NCBI GenBank assembly: GCA_951217055.1
Contig: OX578276.1
Coordinates: 16,227,430-16,291,429, forward strand
Length of the DNA stretch: 64,000 bases
DNA from: Gerris lacustris
Lineage: Eukaryota > Arthropoda > Insecta > Hemiptera > Gerridae
Direction of reading: 5' to 3'
Shown: positions 13,247 through 23,428 of the stretch, one piece after another
Numbering within the stretch: position 1 is the first letter of the stretch
Layout: each line of letters starts with the position of its first letter
Program-made: the position numbers and the translations under genes
The notes under the pieces: generated by a model
The model's database searches: none
Told to the model about the DNA's origin: nothing
What the model saw: only the letters and a program-made list of their open reading frames with translations

Positions 13247-13396
13247 AAAAAGAAAGTAAATAAATAAAATAAAAATAAAACTTGTAATTTGTATTACATG
13301 ATTAGGTTCTCATGTGCCCTTAAAAAAATAAGTCTTCAGTAAAAGGTAAGCTTTCACAAAACCCTTCGCCATTATGTCTGGGACAATAAAAGTAAG

Positions 13397-13466
<70 letters not shown>

Positions 13467-13548
13467 ATTATATATGGGAAAAAATAACATAATAAATCCT
13501 AATTTTAAAAATTATATATATACTAACTCTGTGTTGTATAAACCTATC

Positions 13549-13620
13549 AGCCCTTGTGGCCGAATGGATAAGGCATCGGACTCACGTTCCGAAGGGCATA
13601 GGTTCGAAACCCAACCAGGG
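13549..13620 (+). pseudogene. tRNA-like sequence (probable pseudo-tRNA or SINE head)
   Basis: It has a TGGCCGAATGGATAAGGC A-box/D-arm, a perfect 5-bp anticodon stem (TCGGA/TCCGA) with the loop CTCACGT, and a B box GGTTCGAAACC. The acceptor stem pairs at only five of seven positions and the T stem is poor. The D and anticodon arms look like tRNA-Arg, whereas the loop as written gives CAC. I consider it a pol III-derived pseudogene or SINE head rather than a working tRNA. Confidence 0.5.
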
Positions 13621-13639
13621 GACAGATTTTTTACAGGAA

Positions 13640-13975
13640 ATCTCAACTCTAGAAGATGGCGGCATATTTGAAAAAAAAAACACCCGGGCAATTCAAAATA
13701 GCGTAGCAGAGGAAGGACAGGGTGGGGGGTGGGCTTTCTAACAACAGGTGAAGGGTCCGAACCTTCTAGAAGGAACCAGGGGGCTCCGAACAATGAACGG
13801 CCAGGATCTTTCTATAAGGTGGCGGCATAGTTGAAAAAAAAAAAAAAAAAAAAAAAAAAAATAAAAAAAAAAACACCCGAGGGCGGGGGGGTGGGCTTTC
13901 TAACAACAGGTGAAGGGACAGACCCCTATAGAAGGAAGCAGGGGGCTCTGAGCAAGCAACGGCCAGGGTCCCAAA
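13640..13975. repeat. Two tandem copies of a 160-bp unit
   Basis: GGCGGCATA-TTGAAAAAA occurs at 13,658 and 13,821. Each copy continues with ACACCCG, a GGGTGGGCTTTCTAACAACA block, AGGTGAAGGG, and a GGAA-CAGGGGGCTC-GA segment ending ACGGCCAGG. The units differ in A-tract length. No coding sequence is present. Confidence 0.75.
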
Positions 13976-14927
13976 TTAACAATAGCATGCTCCCAAAATA
14001 ACAATAGCCAGGCAGGCTAGATCATCATAGAACTCTCGTATCCCTACTACTACTATCACAGCACTTTTACTTTAAAATGTGCTGCGGAATTGCATAATTA
14101 AATTTCAGGTCTTTGGCTTTGCCCCCCCCCCCCCCCCTGGGTGCGCCACTGACCACCATGATTTATGATAAAAAAATCTTAATTTTCGTGTTTTCGGTCA
14201 TTTGTGGTGGCCGCTTTGAAAATATTGTCATTGTATGAATATTTTCCGACTACATTCGACATTCACTAATTACTTGAAAATGAAAATGATATCCAACTTG
14301 CCATATAGGCAGCATTTTTGAAGTGTGACTTCTTTAGGCGCGGTATTGGCTTGGATGAAAACAAGGTTGTGTTTCGAGACTCGTCTAAGTGAAAGATTTT
14401 TTACAGGTAAATGTAAATCTTTCACTTGGACAAGTCTCGATCCCCCGACCTCAGATTCTTTGTCTCTTGAATTATTTGCCTAAATCAATTAGTTTAGCTG
14501 TAAAATGGAGTTTGTTTCAATTTTAGCACGTTCAGGGGTCTCCAGACAGCAAACTAATGCTCGGAATGAAAAATTTCCAAGAGTAAAAAATTATTATATT
14601 TAGCCATAAAATCCAAATCCAGTCTTAAAAATTTGTCTTCCAATTCACTTTTTTTAATTATGTGAATTACACACACTTTTGCTGATCACAGAAAATGTTC
14701 AGCATGTAGTATTAGCCCCCACAAATATATGGTTGTAGAGCCGCCTATATTTGGATTCTACGGTGCAAAATATTAAACTATTACTTGAAACTATTTCTAG
14801 TCCAGTCACGAAGGGAAGTCCGCCGTGCGTTTGGTGCAGGAAATATTTTATTTCTTTGTGTCCTCATGGATGATAAGGAGATATCATATCCATCAATTTG
14901 CGACCTCTAAATCAGGGCGGATACGGA
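13976..14927. other. Repeat-derived intergenic DNA with orphan hAT-like ends
   Basis: No gene is visible. GGTGCGCCACTG at 14,140-14,151, preceded by a run of C, looks like the right end of a hAT-type element (compare CAGTGGCG at 48,192) but has no partner nearby. The segment at about 14,710-14,755 is the reverse complement of the AGGCGGCTCTA block at 25,923. A short self-complementary GAAAGATTT/AAATCTTTC pair lies at 14,391-14,432. Confidence 0.5.
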
Positions 14928-16103
14928 TAATAGTCCAGTCAAATGGTAGTTTGAAGTGGAAAGTTCTGGTGTAATTGTTGTTAGTGGCTTACTTTATGTT
15001 TCTTGGGGTGCTGAACACGAATCTGAAGTTGTCCAACAAAATTTCCCTCGGCAAATATGAGAAATCATCGAAAAACTACAAAAAAAAAATGTTTTTTATT
15101 GGTTTTCAGCTTATAACTTGCAAAGCAATCTACTCACGCAAAAAATGGTCTTGTAGTAAAATAAAAAGGAGAAAATAATCTACAATTTATGTCCATAACA
15201 TTTATTTGTACGTCGTATGGTTTTCAACTTACAAAGCAAGCTATTTACACAAAAAGTGGAAGAGTAGTAAAATAAAGAAGAGAAAATAACCTACAAATTA
15301 TTTCTTTACCATTTTTTTTAAAGTCGAATGGTTTCTATGCAAAAGAGGGGTTGAAATATCCTATAACAATGTTTACCTACAAGAAATAAAGAATAAATAT
15401 TAATGGTGTTACTTGTTGTTTTTCAAAAATTACTGATTTCCCGGTTATTTCAACCCCTCTTTTGCATAGAAACCATTGGACTTACAAAAAAATGGTAAAG
15501 AAATAATTTGTAGGTTATTTTCTCTTCTTTATTTTACTACTCTTCCACTTTTTGCGTAAATAGCTTGCTTTGTAAGTTATAAGGCGAAATCCACTAAAAA
15601 AATAAAAGTAAAAAGTGGTTTTATGATGATTTCTCATATTTGCGTGTAAAATTTTTGTTGGACAAATTTAGATTCGTGTTCAGCACACCCAAAAACATAA
15701 AATTAACTGCCAGCGCAGTCTGGCCACCAACCGTTTACCCTTCAGCCTGTACCCTCCACCCGCCACCTCTTCCCAATATTTCAACTCCCATTTGCGTGAA
15801 AACCATACGACGTACAAATAAATGTTATAGACATAAATTGTAGATTATTTTCTCCTTTTTATTTTACTAATAGTCCACTTTTTGCGTGAGTAGATTGCTT
15901 TGCAAGTTATAAGCTGAAAACCAATAAAAATCTTTTTTTTGTAGTTTTTCGATGATTTCTCATATTTGCCGAGGGAAATTTTGTTGGACAACTTCAGATT
16001 CGTGTTCAGCACCCCAAGAAACATAAAGTAATCCACTAACAACAATTACACCAGAACTTCCCACTTTGAGCTCATTTCATGCACGATTTGACTGGACTAT
16101 AAC
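14928..16103. mobile_element. Long inverted-repeat (foldback-type) element
   Basis: Left arm ATAGTCCAGTCAAA... (from about 14,930) pairs with ...TTTGACTGGACTAT (to about 16,100). Homologous 67- and 66-codon ORFs lie on opposite strands at 14,975-15,178 and 15,845-16,045, but they are by-products of the arms, not real genes. An inner inverted repeat (ATTTCAACCCCTCTTTTGCA, 15,329-15,475) suggests repeated internal rearrangement. No transposase is present. The terminal duplication is unclear, so the superfamily is unknown. Confidence 0.75.
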
Positions 16104-16889
16104 TTCTGGTGGGCTAAAAACCGCGATTTTCAAGCACATTTTTCGGTTTTTCGCTTATAACTTGAAAACGGCTGGTCCTGTCGACAAAATAGTACTATTC
16201 AAAATTAAAGAGCACAAAATTTCCTTTCAAATGCACTAGATATTATTTCTACTCCAATTTCTACCGGTGCTATAAAACTTTGAAAATTCGTAAAAGTTTC
16301 CAAAATCGAAAAAACTCATATTTTTAAGGTTTTAAATATTGAACTCCTTTGTAATGTCGGTCTAAGGCTTTTGAAACTTTTCCAAAAGTCTTAAATCGCT
16401 TTTAGAAAGGTGTGGTTGGTTCGAGGAATTGTTTCGGGGGAGGGGGGAGTTTGTGTGTGGGGAGGGGGGGGGGATTTATTTTGATTAGTGGGTGCTCACA
16501 GGGGGGGGGGGGAGGCGGGGGGGGGGGGGGAAGGTTTAGGAACATAGTACTGACCCAACATATAAAAATTCCTGAGAGGAAATAAATACAAACAAATCCG
16601 TTTCAGACCATTCTAAAACCAAATCCGTAAAAAAAAAATAGATATATATCTTTGTGCATGTTTGTATGTTATGTGTGTATTTGTGTGTTTGACAAAATAT
16701 TGTGTGCTTCGCTACGGGGTGTTTTGTTTTCAATTTAATGGATTTAAACTACTATCAAGAAACTTTTAAATTACTTTACAAAGCGAGAATATCTAGATTA
16801 GAATCAGAAATAAGGGGGAGGGATAGGTCCCTCCCCCTTATTTCTGTACCCCCTCCCCTTTGATAAAATGATTTGCTAATATCACAAAT
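16104..16889. other. Intergenic DNA with G-rich tract and perfect hairpin
   Basis: No gene is visible. 16,436-16,531 is strongly G-rich, with many runs of three to eighteen G, and could form G-quadruplexes. 16,806-16,845 is a perfect hairpin with 18-bp arms (16,806-16,823 and 16,828-16,845) and a 4-base TAGG loop. The BEL/Pao insertion follows at 16,890. Confidence 0.8.
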
Positions 16890-17767
16890 TGTTCCTTCGG
16901 AATTTCTTAGTTTTTTATAATTAGTTTTAAATTGATTTTAATCCCTTCTTTTGCAGAAATCTTTAATTGTATTATTTTTATTTTCTTCAGTTTCGTTTAA
17001 AAGTTTAATTTAATTATGTATAGAGACTAGATAATTTAATTAGCAGTAAGGTTTGGTTGATGTGAGAAAGAGTGAGGTGATTGGAGTCTTTACATCTTGG
17101 CCAGACCCCCCTTCCTGCTGGCTTCTTCGAGTTGCTTACTTAATTAGATAATCTAATTATCGGTACCAGGTTCTAAACCCCTAGACTTACAGCTGAAACT
17201 ACCAGTTGCCTTCGAGTTGGTTCAGAGACAACATCTCGAACGGAGCTCCACTTATTTAAGTATTTATTCGTTATTTGTCCCCGGGACGACGAGGGACAGC
17301 GGCCGTTCTTCATTTTAATGCCGCTTTCTGATGTCAACTACTTGCTTCATCCTCACTGACCAGACTTCATCTTTATTATCCAGACGCTGACACGCGCTGC
17401 CGATAGTTCATCCCTTCATTCTACTCACTATCTACCTTCACATCATACCATAAGTTTACTTTATTTTATATTCATTTTTATTAGTTTTCAATTTGCACAA
17501 TCATTTCTGTTATATAATTCAACTTCTATAATTTAATCTTCTTATAATTTTAACTATAACTTCACTTCTTTGTATATAAAAACAACGCACATCATTCATT
17601 TTTAGTAAATTTATTTTCAAATGATCCGGCACACATATTGTGTTTATAAATTATATTTTACAACAATAAATTTTATATTTTGTTTTGACTTCAATTTTTA
17701 TTCTTTTTTTATGTTATTTTTCCTGCAGTCCACACATTGGATCTAACGATCCACGCAGGCCGAAACA
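16890..17767 (+). repeat. 5' LTR of the BEL/Pao element
   Basis: 878 bp, TG...CA. A TATATAA box at about 17,573 and AATAAA at about 17,664 are plausible promoter and polyadenylation signals near its 3' end. The pair at 22,551-23,428 looks identical. Confidence 0.93.
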
Positions 17768-17785
17768 TTGGTCCTTTGGGCCGGA
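17768..17785 (+). promoter_or_regulatory. Putative primer binding site
   Basis: TTGGTCCTTTGGGCCGGA starts directly after the 5' LTR. TGG next to the LTR fits complementarity to the CCA end of a tRNA. I cannot name the tRNA. Confidence 0.5.
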
Positions 17786-18036
17786 TCATTAAATATTTAA
17801 TTATAATTTATTTAATATACATTTTAATTTGCACTTACGTGTGCATTGCGTTGTGGAGTGATTTTGTTTATTATGTTTAATGTTATTGTTTAATTATTTC
17901 AGTTATTTCATAAAACTCGTCTATTGTAAAGGTTTACTGCTGCCCATCATTAACACTTTAACCTATTCTTCATTTATTATTTTCATTTGCCTTCGTAGTC
18001 AATTTCTCTACAGTCACTTATTTATTATTTTTAAAA

Positions 18037-21000
18037 ATGAGTGACGGGGAAGGTAAGGCTTCTAAGCCTTCTCCAGTAAGTGAATCAAGCAAAACATCTG
18101 AACCTAGTCCAAGTCAGTTGAGGTTAAACACACTAAGAAACTTAATTAATTCAGTTGGTAAAAATATACAAGGCATCAGAGATCAGGGTAAAAAGGCATG
18201 CAGTAACCCTGAAGAAATAAATTTATTCCGTGGTATGTGTAGATCCCTGGAGAAATTTAGTACAAAATTTGATAGCCTCTGGGAAGAGTATGTTGAGCTT
18301 GTGCTGGGTTCTAATAAAGAAGTTCCTTCAAAAGACACTTCATACGCTAATATCATAAATATGAGTATTCATGAAATTAACGCTACACGTGAAAAAATAG
18401 ACGCCTTAATTACTTCCGGGAATGAAACTACTTCGAGGTCTGCTGCTGAACCTACCACTATAATCGAAGGTAGACGTTACCATCTACCCAAAATTGACTT
18501 ACCTCGTTTCAGCGGTGACATCCGTGAATGGGCCTATTTTAGAGACACCTTCCGTGCCTTGGTTCATGATGATAATTCATTGTCAAAAATCATTAAATTC
18601 CATTTTCTACATACAAGGCTTTCAGGCAGAGCTCTTGACGTTATTAAGCATTTACCAAAAGCTGAGACTAGTTATGATTTAGCGTGGCGAGCACTTATGG
18701 AAGCTTTTGATAAGAAACGTTTATTGGCATCGTCATATTTAGATAAAATTCTAGATTTTAAAAAATCAAAAGACAAACCTTCTCTACAATCTCTACAATC
18801 ATTTGTTGCAGAAATATCCGAAAGTGTTGAGGCATTTCGAATTCTTAACATTCCTGAATGCTCTGAATTTATTTTATTTTATCTTGCGGTACGCAGTCTC
18901 GACGATAAAACCCGAGAGCAATTTGAAGTGGAATATGTTGGAGTTGATTATCCAACTTTTGAAATCTTATCTGATTTTGTAAAACAAAGATGTCAGGCCT
19001 TAGAGGTTATGACGAAGACTTACAGTTCAGATAAAATCAAATCTCCAGCAGGTAAACCCAAACCGGTGTTGTTGACGAGCAGCACTAATGACAACAACAA
19101 TCATCGTACAACTAAAACTGAGTTTACACGCTCAGAGCCAAAATTTCTGAACATCATATGTCCAGCTTGTAATTCTAATCATCGCGCTTACAACTGCGTT
19201 AAATTTAGAAATTCTTCACCACGTGAGAGGCACGATTATCTAAGAGAATGGAAAGGTTGTAAAAATTGCCTTGTTGAAAGTCATAGTACTAAAATGTGTA
19301 AATCTAAGTGGCATTGTAGATATTGCAAGGCCAGACATCATTCATTATTACATTTGGAGCAAAATGATAAATTAAAACATGATGAAAAAACTATTAGTCC
19401 AGTTGCTACAAATACTCATTCATTAAACAATCCTTCGACTTCATGTAATAATGGTGCCACTCTTTCATGTGTGAGTGATCGATATCAAGTCGTTTTAGCT
19501 ACAGCAGTATCACATATCATCGACAAAAAGAACAACCTACATTCTATTCGCATGGTAGTTGACCCAGGGAGTCACTATTCCTTTATTACTAGTGATGCAG
19601 TTAAGCAGTTACAGTTAAAAATTAGACCCTTTACTGACAGGATTTCTACTTTAGGAGGCGTGCCATATTCGGGAATCAAAGGTATGGTCACGTGTAAACT
19701 CCAATCAAGAATAATTCCTCAAAACATTTTAACTTGCTTGGCAATTGTTGTAGACAGAATCACGTCAGACTTGCCTTGTAAAGATCTACCGGAAGAGGTA
19801 TGGCTTAAATACCAGAGCTACGAGTTGGCGGATCCATCCTTTTGGCAGTATAAACCTGTGTCATTTCTACTGGGAGCGGATTTAGCGGCTGAAATGTGGA
19901 CTGGATCAATAATAACTATTGATCCACAAGAACCTAAATTATTTTCTTCTATTTTTGGTTACGTTGTCACTGGTAAACTAGCTGATAAAGTTAATTACAG
20001 TGATGCAGTAACTTTACTATCAACAAAAGATGATGATCCGGAAGAGGACGTCAAGTCATTAGTAAAGCGTTTCTGGGAGATTGAGGAACCTGGTGGTACT
20101 ATGAAAAGTACCAACCCAGAAGACGATAGGTGTGAGGAGTATTTTAAATCAACTCATTACCGTTTAGAATCGGGACGTTATTGTGTAGAAATGCCGTTCA
20201 AACATTCAATCCCTGAATTTTCAAGCTTCGAAGGTGTAGCTTTTAAAAGATTTTATAGCCTGGAAAATAAATTGAATAAAAACCCAGATCTTAAGGTTTT
20301 ATACCACGACTTTATTAGAGAGTATATTCAGATGGGACATATGTCACTAACAGCTGAGCCTCCGAGGTTTCTTATACCTCATCATTGTGTAACTAAAATA
20401 GATAAGGGTAAACTAAAATTACGAGTAGTTTTTGACGGTTCGGCTGCTTCTAACGAGGGCTCTCTAAATGACCACCTTATGGCAGGTCCGAAGCTCCAAA
20501 ATGATATGTGTGATATAATGATAAACTTTCGCGTTCATGCAGTTGCCATTGTATGTGACGTGGTAAAAATGTTTCGACAGATATTAATTCACAGACCTCA
20601 CCAACCTTTTCAGCAAATATTATGGCGATTTTCACCGTCAGAACCCATACAGCGTTACCAGCTTCATACAGTGACATACGGTCTCACATCGTCTCCTTTT
20701 CATGCTATACGAGTATTAATTCAGTTAGTGAATGACGAAGGTTTAGATTTTCCAGAGTTAACAGACATAATATTAAACGACTCATATGTTGATGATATCG
20801 CGACTGGAACACAAAATGTTCAGCTTGCGATTCAAATGATTAAACAACTCAATATGTTCTTTCAGAGAGGAGGCTTCAGCCTAGGTAAATGGGCTTGTAA
20901 TAAGCCAGAGATTTTTGAGTCTGCTAACATCTTATCGAATGAAGAACCCATTTCTTTAGAAACTAACGACAATTTTGGAATTAAAGTGTTAGGTTTACAA

Positions 21001-22521
21001 TGGAATCCGAACGAGGATATCTTCACATACAACATTTGTACACCAAAAATAGTCATGACCAAAAGAGCTATTTTATCATGCGTGGCAAAAATATATGATC
21101 CACTGGGTTATCTTTCTCCTGTGGTTATGTTGTCCAAATCTATAATCCAAGACTTGTGGAAGAGCGGTCTTGATTGGGATGACGAAGTACCTCCAGATAT
21201 TGCCACTACGTGGAAGCGCGTAGTTGACGACTTACCTTCATTAAATGATGTCAAGATACCACGTTATGTTGGATTAGACAGTTGTGCTCAAGCGCAAATC
21301 GTAGGTTTTGCAGATGCTTCAGAAAGAGGATATTGTGCAGCAATATTTTTGATAGTCCATCTTCTTGATGGCACAATTAACTCCTTCCTCATTAAGGCGA
21401 AGACAAAACTTGCTCCCATAAAAATAATATCTATCCCAAGGTTGGAATTATGCGGAGCTTTGCTTCTGGCTAAAACTGTAGCCACAATTCCACAGAAATT
21501 TAAGAAGTTTATAACTTTACCGACGTACTTCTTCTCAGACTCATCAATAGTACTTGCTTGGATAAAAACCCCCACTTATAAATTAAACACATTTGTGGCT
21601 CATCGAGTCGCGGAAATAAATCAGCTTACGCCTACTGGGGCTTGGAAACATGTAAAATCAGTAGAGAATCCTGCCGATTGTGGATCAAGAGGTATGTTTC
21701 CTTCTCAGTTTGTTGACTTCTCTTTATGGTGGGCGGGCCCTGCATGGTTACGTGAACCTCAACATTTTCTTGAATCCGAAGACAATATTTCCGAGATAGA
21801 TACTATTCCTGAGCTTAAAACTACGAAGAGTCATATTGTTTTAGTTACGTCTAAATCTCAAAGTGACGGTCAACTCGATTATTTTATTCAATGGACTTCA
21901 AGATTTTCCTCATATTTAAAATTAATTCGAAGTTTCTGTCATGTTTTGCGATTTGTGAATTTATGTAAAGGACAGAGAAGATTTCAAGGATTTATTGGTA
22001 TATTAGAATTCAATCTTGCACTAACTAAACTTATAAGTTTGATTCAAAAACATTATTTCTTTGACTCTAAGAAACCTGACATAAATGTTTTATCCAAACA
22101 ATTTCGTCATTTGACCCCCTTCCTTGATGACTCATCAATCGTGAAGGTGGGTGGAAGACTACAAAATTCTAATTTATCTGATGAACAGAAACATCCAGTA
22201 TTATTGCCTTCTAAGTGTCACCTCTTCACATTAATAGTAAATCATTTTCATAAAATGTACCTTCATCCTGGCAATAACCTTCTTCAAGCATTAATTCAAA
22301 CTCGATTTTGGATCCTAGGGTTAAGAAATCTTGTACGAAAGATCTCACACTTTTGCATTCGATGTCAACGAATGCGTGTAGATGGCATTATTAGAGTCGT
22401 TACTGTCAAGACACCGACCTTAGTGTTTAAACGACCAGTTATAAAACTGGCACCTTTACCCTCAGAAGATTTGTTTAAGGACCAACCTCCACTGACTGGG
22501 ACTCAGGTTTCAGATGATTAA
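18037..22521 (+). CDS. pol: BEL/Pao Gag-Pol polyprotein lacking the integrase core
   Basis: The 1494-aa ORF is intact from ATG to TAA and holds one Gag-Pol. Residues from about 150 (LPKIDLPRFSG) form the DUF1759-type Gag region. Three Cys/His clusters lie at about 375-445 (the first is CPACNSNHRAYNC). The aspartic protease site at 509 reads DPG rather than the usual D(S/T)G. The RT carries YVDD at 917-920; RNase H begins near GFADAS at 1090-1095; the integrase zinc domain has His 1405 and Cys 1440/1443. Right after Cys 1443 the sequence jumps to the extreme C-terminus (IIRVVTVKT...), so about 300 residues including the DDE core are absent. The minus-strand relative at 57,340 shows what is missing. 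Integration would have to be supplied in trans. The ATG at 18,037 is the first in frame and sits 270 bases after the LTR. Confidence 0.93.
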   Translation: MSDGEGKASKPSPVSESSKTSEPSPSQLRLNTLRNLINSVGKNIQGIRDQGKKACSNPEEINLFRGMCRSLEKFSTKFDSLWEEYVELVLGSNKEVPSKDTSYANIINMSIHEINATREKIDALITSGNETTSRSAAEPTTIIEGRRYHLPKIDLPRFSGDIREWAYFRDTFRALVHDDNSLSKIIKFHFLHTRLSGRALDVIKHLPKAETSYDLAWRALMEAFDKKRLLASSYLDKILDFKKSKDKPSLQSLQSFVAEISESVEAFRILNIPECSEFILFYLAVRSLDDKTREQFEVEYVGVDYPTFEILSDFVKQRCQALEVMTKTYSSDKIKSPAGKPKPVLLTSSTNDNNNHRTTKTEFTRSEPKFLNIICPACNSNHRAYNCVKFRNSSPRERHDYLREWKGCKNCLVESHSTKMCKSKWHCRYCKARHHSLLHLEQNDKLKHDEKTISPVATNTHSLNNPSTSCNNGATLSCVSDRYQVVLATAVSHIIDKKNNLHSIRMVVDPGSHYSFITSDAVKQLQLKIRPFTDRISTLGGVPYSGIKGMVTCKLQSRIIPQNILTCLAIVVDRITSDLPCKDLPEEVWLKYQSYELADPSFWQYKPVSFLLGADLAAEMWTGSIITIDPQEPKLFSSIFGYVVTGKLADKVNYSDAVTLLSTKDDDPEEDVKSLVKRFWEIEEPGGTMKSTNPEDDRCEEYFKSTHYRLESGRYCVEMPFKHSIPEFSSFEGVAFKRFYSLENKLNKNPDLKVLYHDFIREYIQMGHMSLTAEPPRFLIPHHCVTKIDKGKLKLRVVFDGSAASNEGSLNDHLMAGPKLQNDMCDIMINFRVHAVAIVCDVVKMFRQILIHRPHQPFQQILWRFSPSEPIQRYQLHTVTYGLTSSPFHAIRVLIQLVNDEGLDFPELTDIILNDSYVDDIATGTQNVQLAIQMIKQLNMFFQRGGFSLGKWACNKPEIFESANILSNEEPISLETNDNFGIKVLGLQWNPNEDIFTYNICTPKIVMTKRAILSCVAKIYDPLGYLSPVVMLSKSIIQDLWKSGLDWDDEVPPDIATTWKRVVDDLPSLNDVKIPRYVGLDSCAQAQIVGFADASERGYCAAIFLIVHLLDGTINSFLIKAKTKLAPIKIISIPRLELCGALLLAKTVATIPQKFKKFITLPTYFFSDSSIVLAWIKTPTYKLNTFVAHRVAEINQLTPTGAWKHVKSVENPADCGSRGMFPSQFVDFSLWWAGPAWLREPQHFLESEDNISEIDTIPELKTTKSHIVLVTSKSQSDGQLDYFIQWTSRFSSYLKLIRSFCHVLRFVNLCKGQRRFQGFIGILEFNLALTKLISLIQKHYFFDSKKPDINVLSKQFRHLTPFLDDSSIVKVGGRLQNSNLSDEQKHPVLLPSKCHLFTLIVNHFHKMYLHPGNNLLQALIQTRFWILGLRNLVRKISHFCIRCQRMRVDGIIRVVTVKTPTLVFKRPVIKLAPLPSEDLFKDQPPLTGTQVSDD

Positions 22522-22550
22522 TAATTTATTCCAAATTATGGTGGGCGGTA

Positions 22551-23428
22551 TGTTCCTTCGGAATTTCTTAGTTTTTTATAATTAGTTTTAAATTGATTTT
22601 AATCCCTTCTTTTGCAGAAATCTTTAATTGTATTATTTTTATTTTCTTCAGTTTCGTTTAAAAGTTTAATTTAATTATGTATAGAGACTAGATAATTTAA
22701 TTAGCAGTAAGGTTTGGTTGATGTGAGAAAGAGTGAGGTGATTGGAGTCTTTACATCTTGGCCAGACCCCCCTTCCTGCTGGCTTCTTCGAGTTGCTTAC
22801 TTAATTAGATAATCTAATTATCGGTACCAGGTTCTAAACCCCTAGACTTACAGCTGAAACTACCAGTTGCCTTCGAGTTGGTTCAGAGACAACATCTCGA
22901 ACGGAGCTCCACTTATTTAAGTATTTATTCGTTATTTGTCCCCGGGACGACGAGGGACAGCGGCCGTTCTTCATTTTAATGCCGCTTTCTGATGTCAACT
23001 ACTTGCTTCATCCTCACTGACCAGACTTCATCTTTATTATCCAGACGCTGACACGCGCTGCCGATAGTTCATCCCTTCATTCTACTCACTATCTACCTTC
23101 ACATCATACCATAAGTTTACTTTATTTTATATTCATTTTTATTAGTTTTCAATTTGCACAATCATTTCTGTTATATAATTCAACTTCTATAATTTAATCT
23201 TCTTATAATTTTAACTATAACTTCACTTCTTTGTATATAAAAACAACGCACATCATTCATTTTTAGTAAATTTATTTTCAAATGATCCGGCACACATATT
23301 GTGTTTATAAATTATATTTTACAACAATAAATTTTATATTTTGTTTTGACTTCAATTTTTATTCTTTTTTTATGTTATTTTTCCTGCAGTCCACACATTG
23401 GATCTAACGATCCACGCAGGCCGAAACA
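22551..23428 (+). repeat. 3' LTR of the BEL/Pao element
   Basis: 878 bp and apparently identical to the 5' LTR. It follows the GGTGGGCGGTA motif by direct contact, and the same GGTGGGCGG motif precedes the probable LTR of the second BEL relic near 57,285. Confidence 0.93.

Larger units (their letters stand above)
13066..13640 (+). repeat. Two tandem units of about 290 bp, each with a tRNA-like segment
   Basis: ACAAAACCCTTC-CCATTATGTCTGGG-CAATAAAAGTAAG occurs at 13,066 and at about 13,358. Each is followed by an A-rich stretch, a TACTAACTC-GTGT block and a GCCC(C/T)TGTGG tRNA-like head (13,200 and 13,549). The second unit has an expanded poly-A of about 65 bases (13,399-13,464). The palindrome limit visible in the window (13,075) lies inside the first unit. 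Confidence 0.7.
16890..23428 (+). mobile_element. BEL/Pao LTR retrotransposon, recent insertion
   Basis: Two LTRs of exactly 878 bp (16,890-17,767 and 22,551-23,428) begin TGTTCC and end GAAACA and look identical. The element is flanked by the 5-bp target duplication CAAAT (16,885-16,889 and 23,429-23,433), the duplication size known for BEL/Pao. One long plus-strand ORF lies inside. The polypurine-like GGTGGGCGG precedes the 3' LTR. LTR identity points to a young insertion even though the pol ORF has lost its integrase core. Confidence 0.95.

Noticed and set aside
13549..13620. A working tRNA gene
   Set aside because: The acceptor and T stems are too mismatched, and the anticodon loop disagrees with the Arg-like body.
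14975..16045. Homologous small ORFs on opposite strands (67 and 66 codons)
   Set aside because: They are mirror images created by the inverted-repeat arms; the composition is low-complexity and no domain is recognisable.
20477..21575. Minus-strand ORFs inside the BEL element
   Set aside because: They overlap the long sense Gag-Pol ORF and have no recognisable domain.
16890..23428. An infectious retrovirus-like element with an envelope gene
   Set aside because: No ORF follows pol before the 3' LTR, and the protein order is that of a BEL/Pao retrotransposon.
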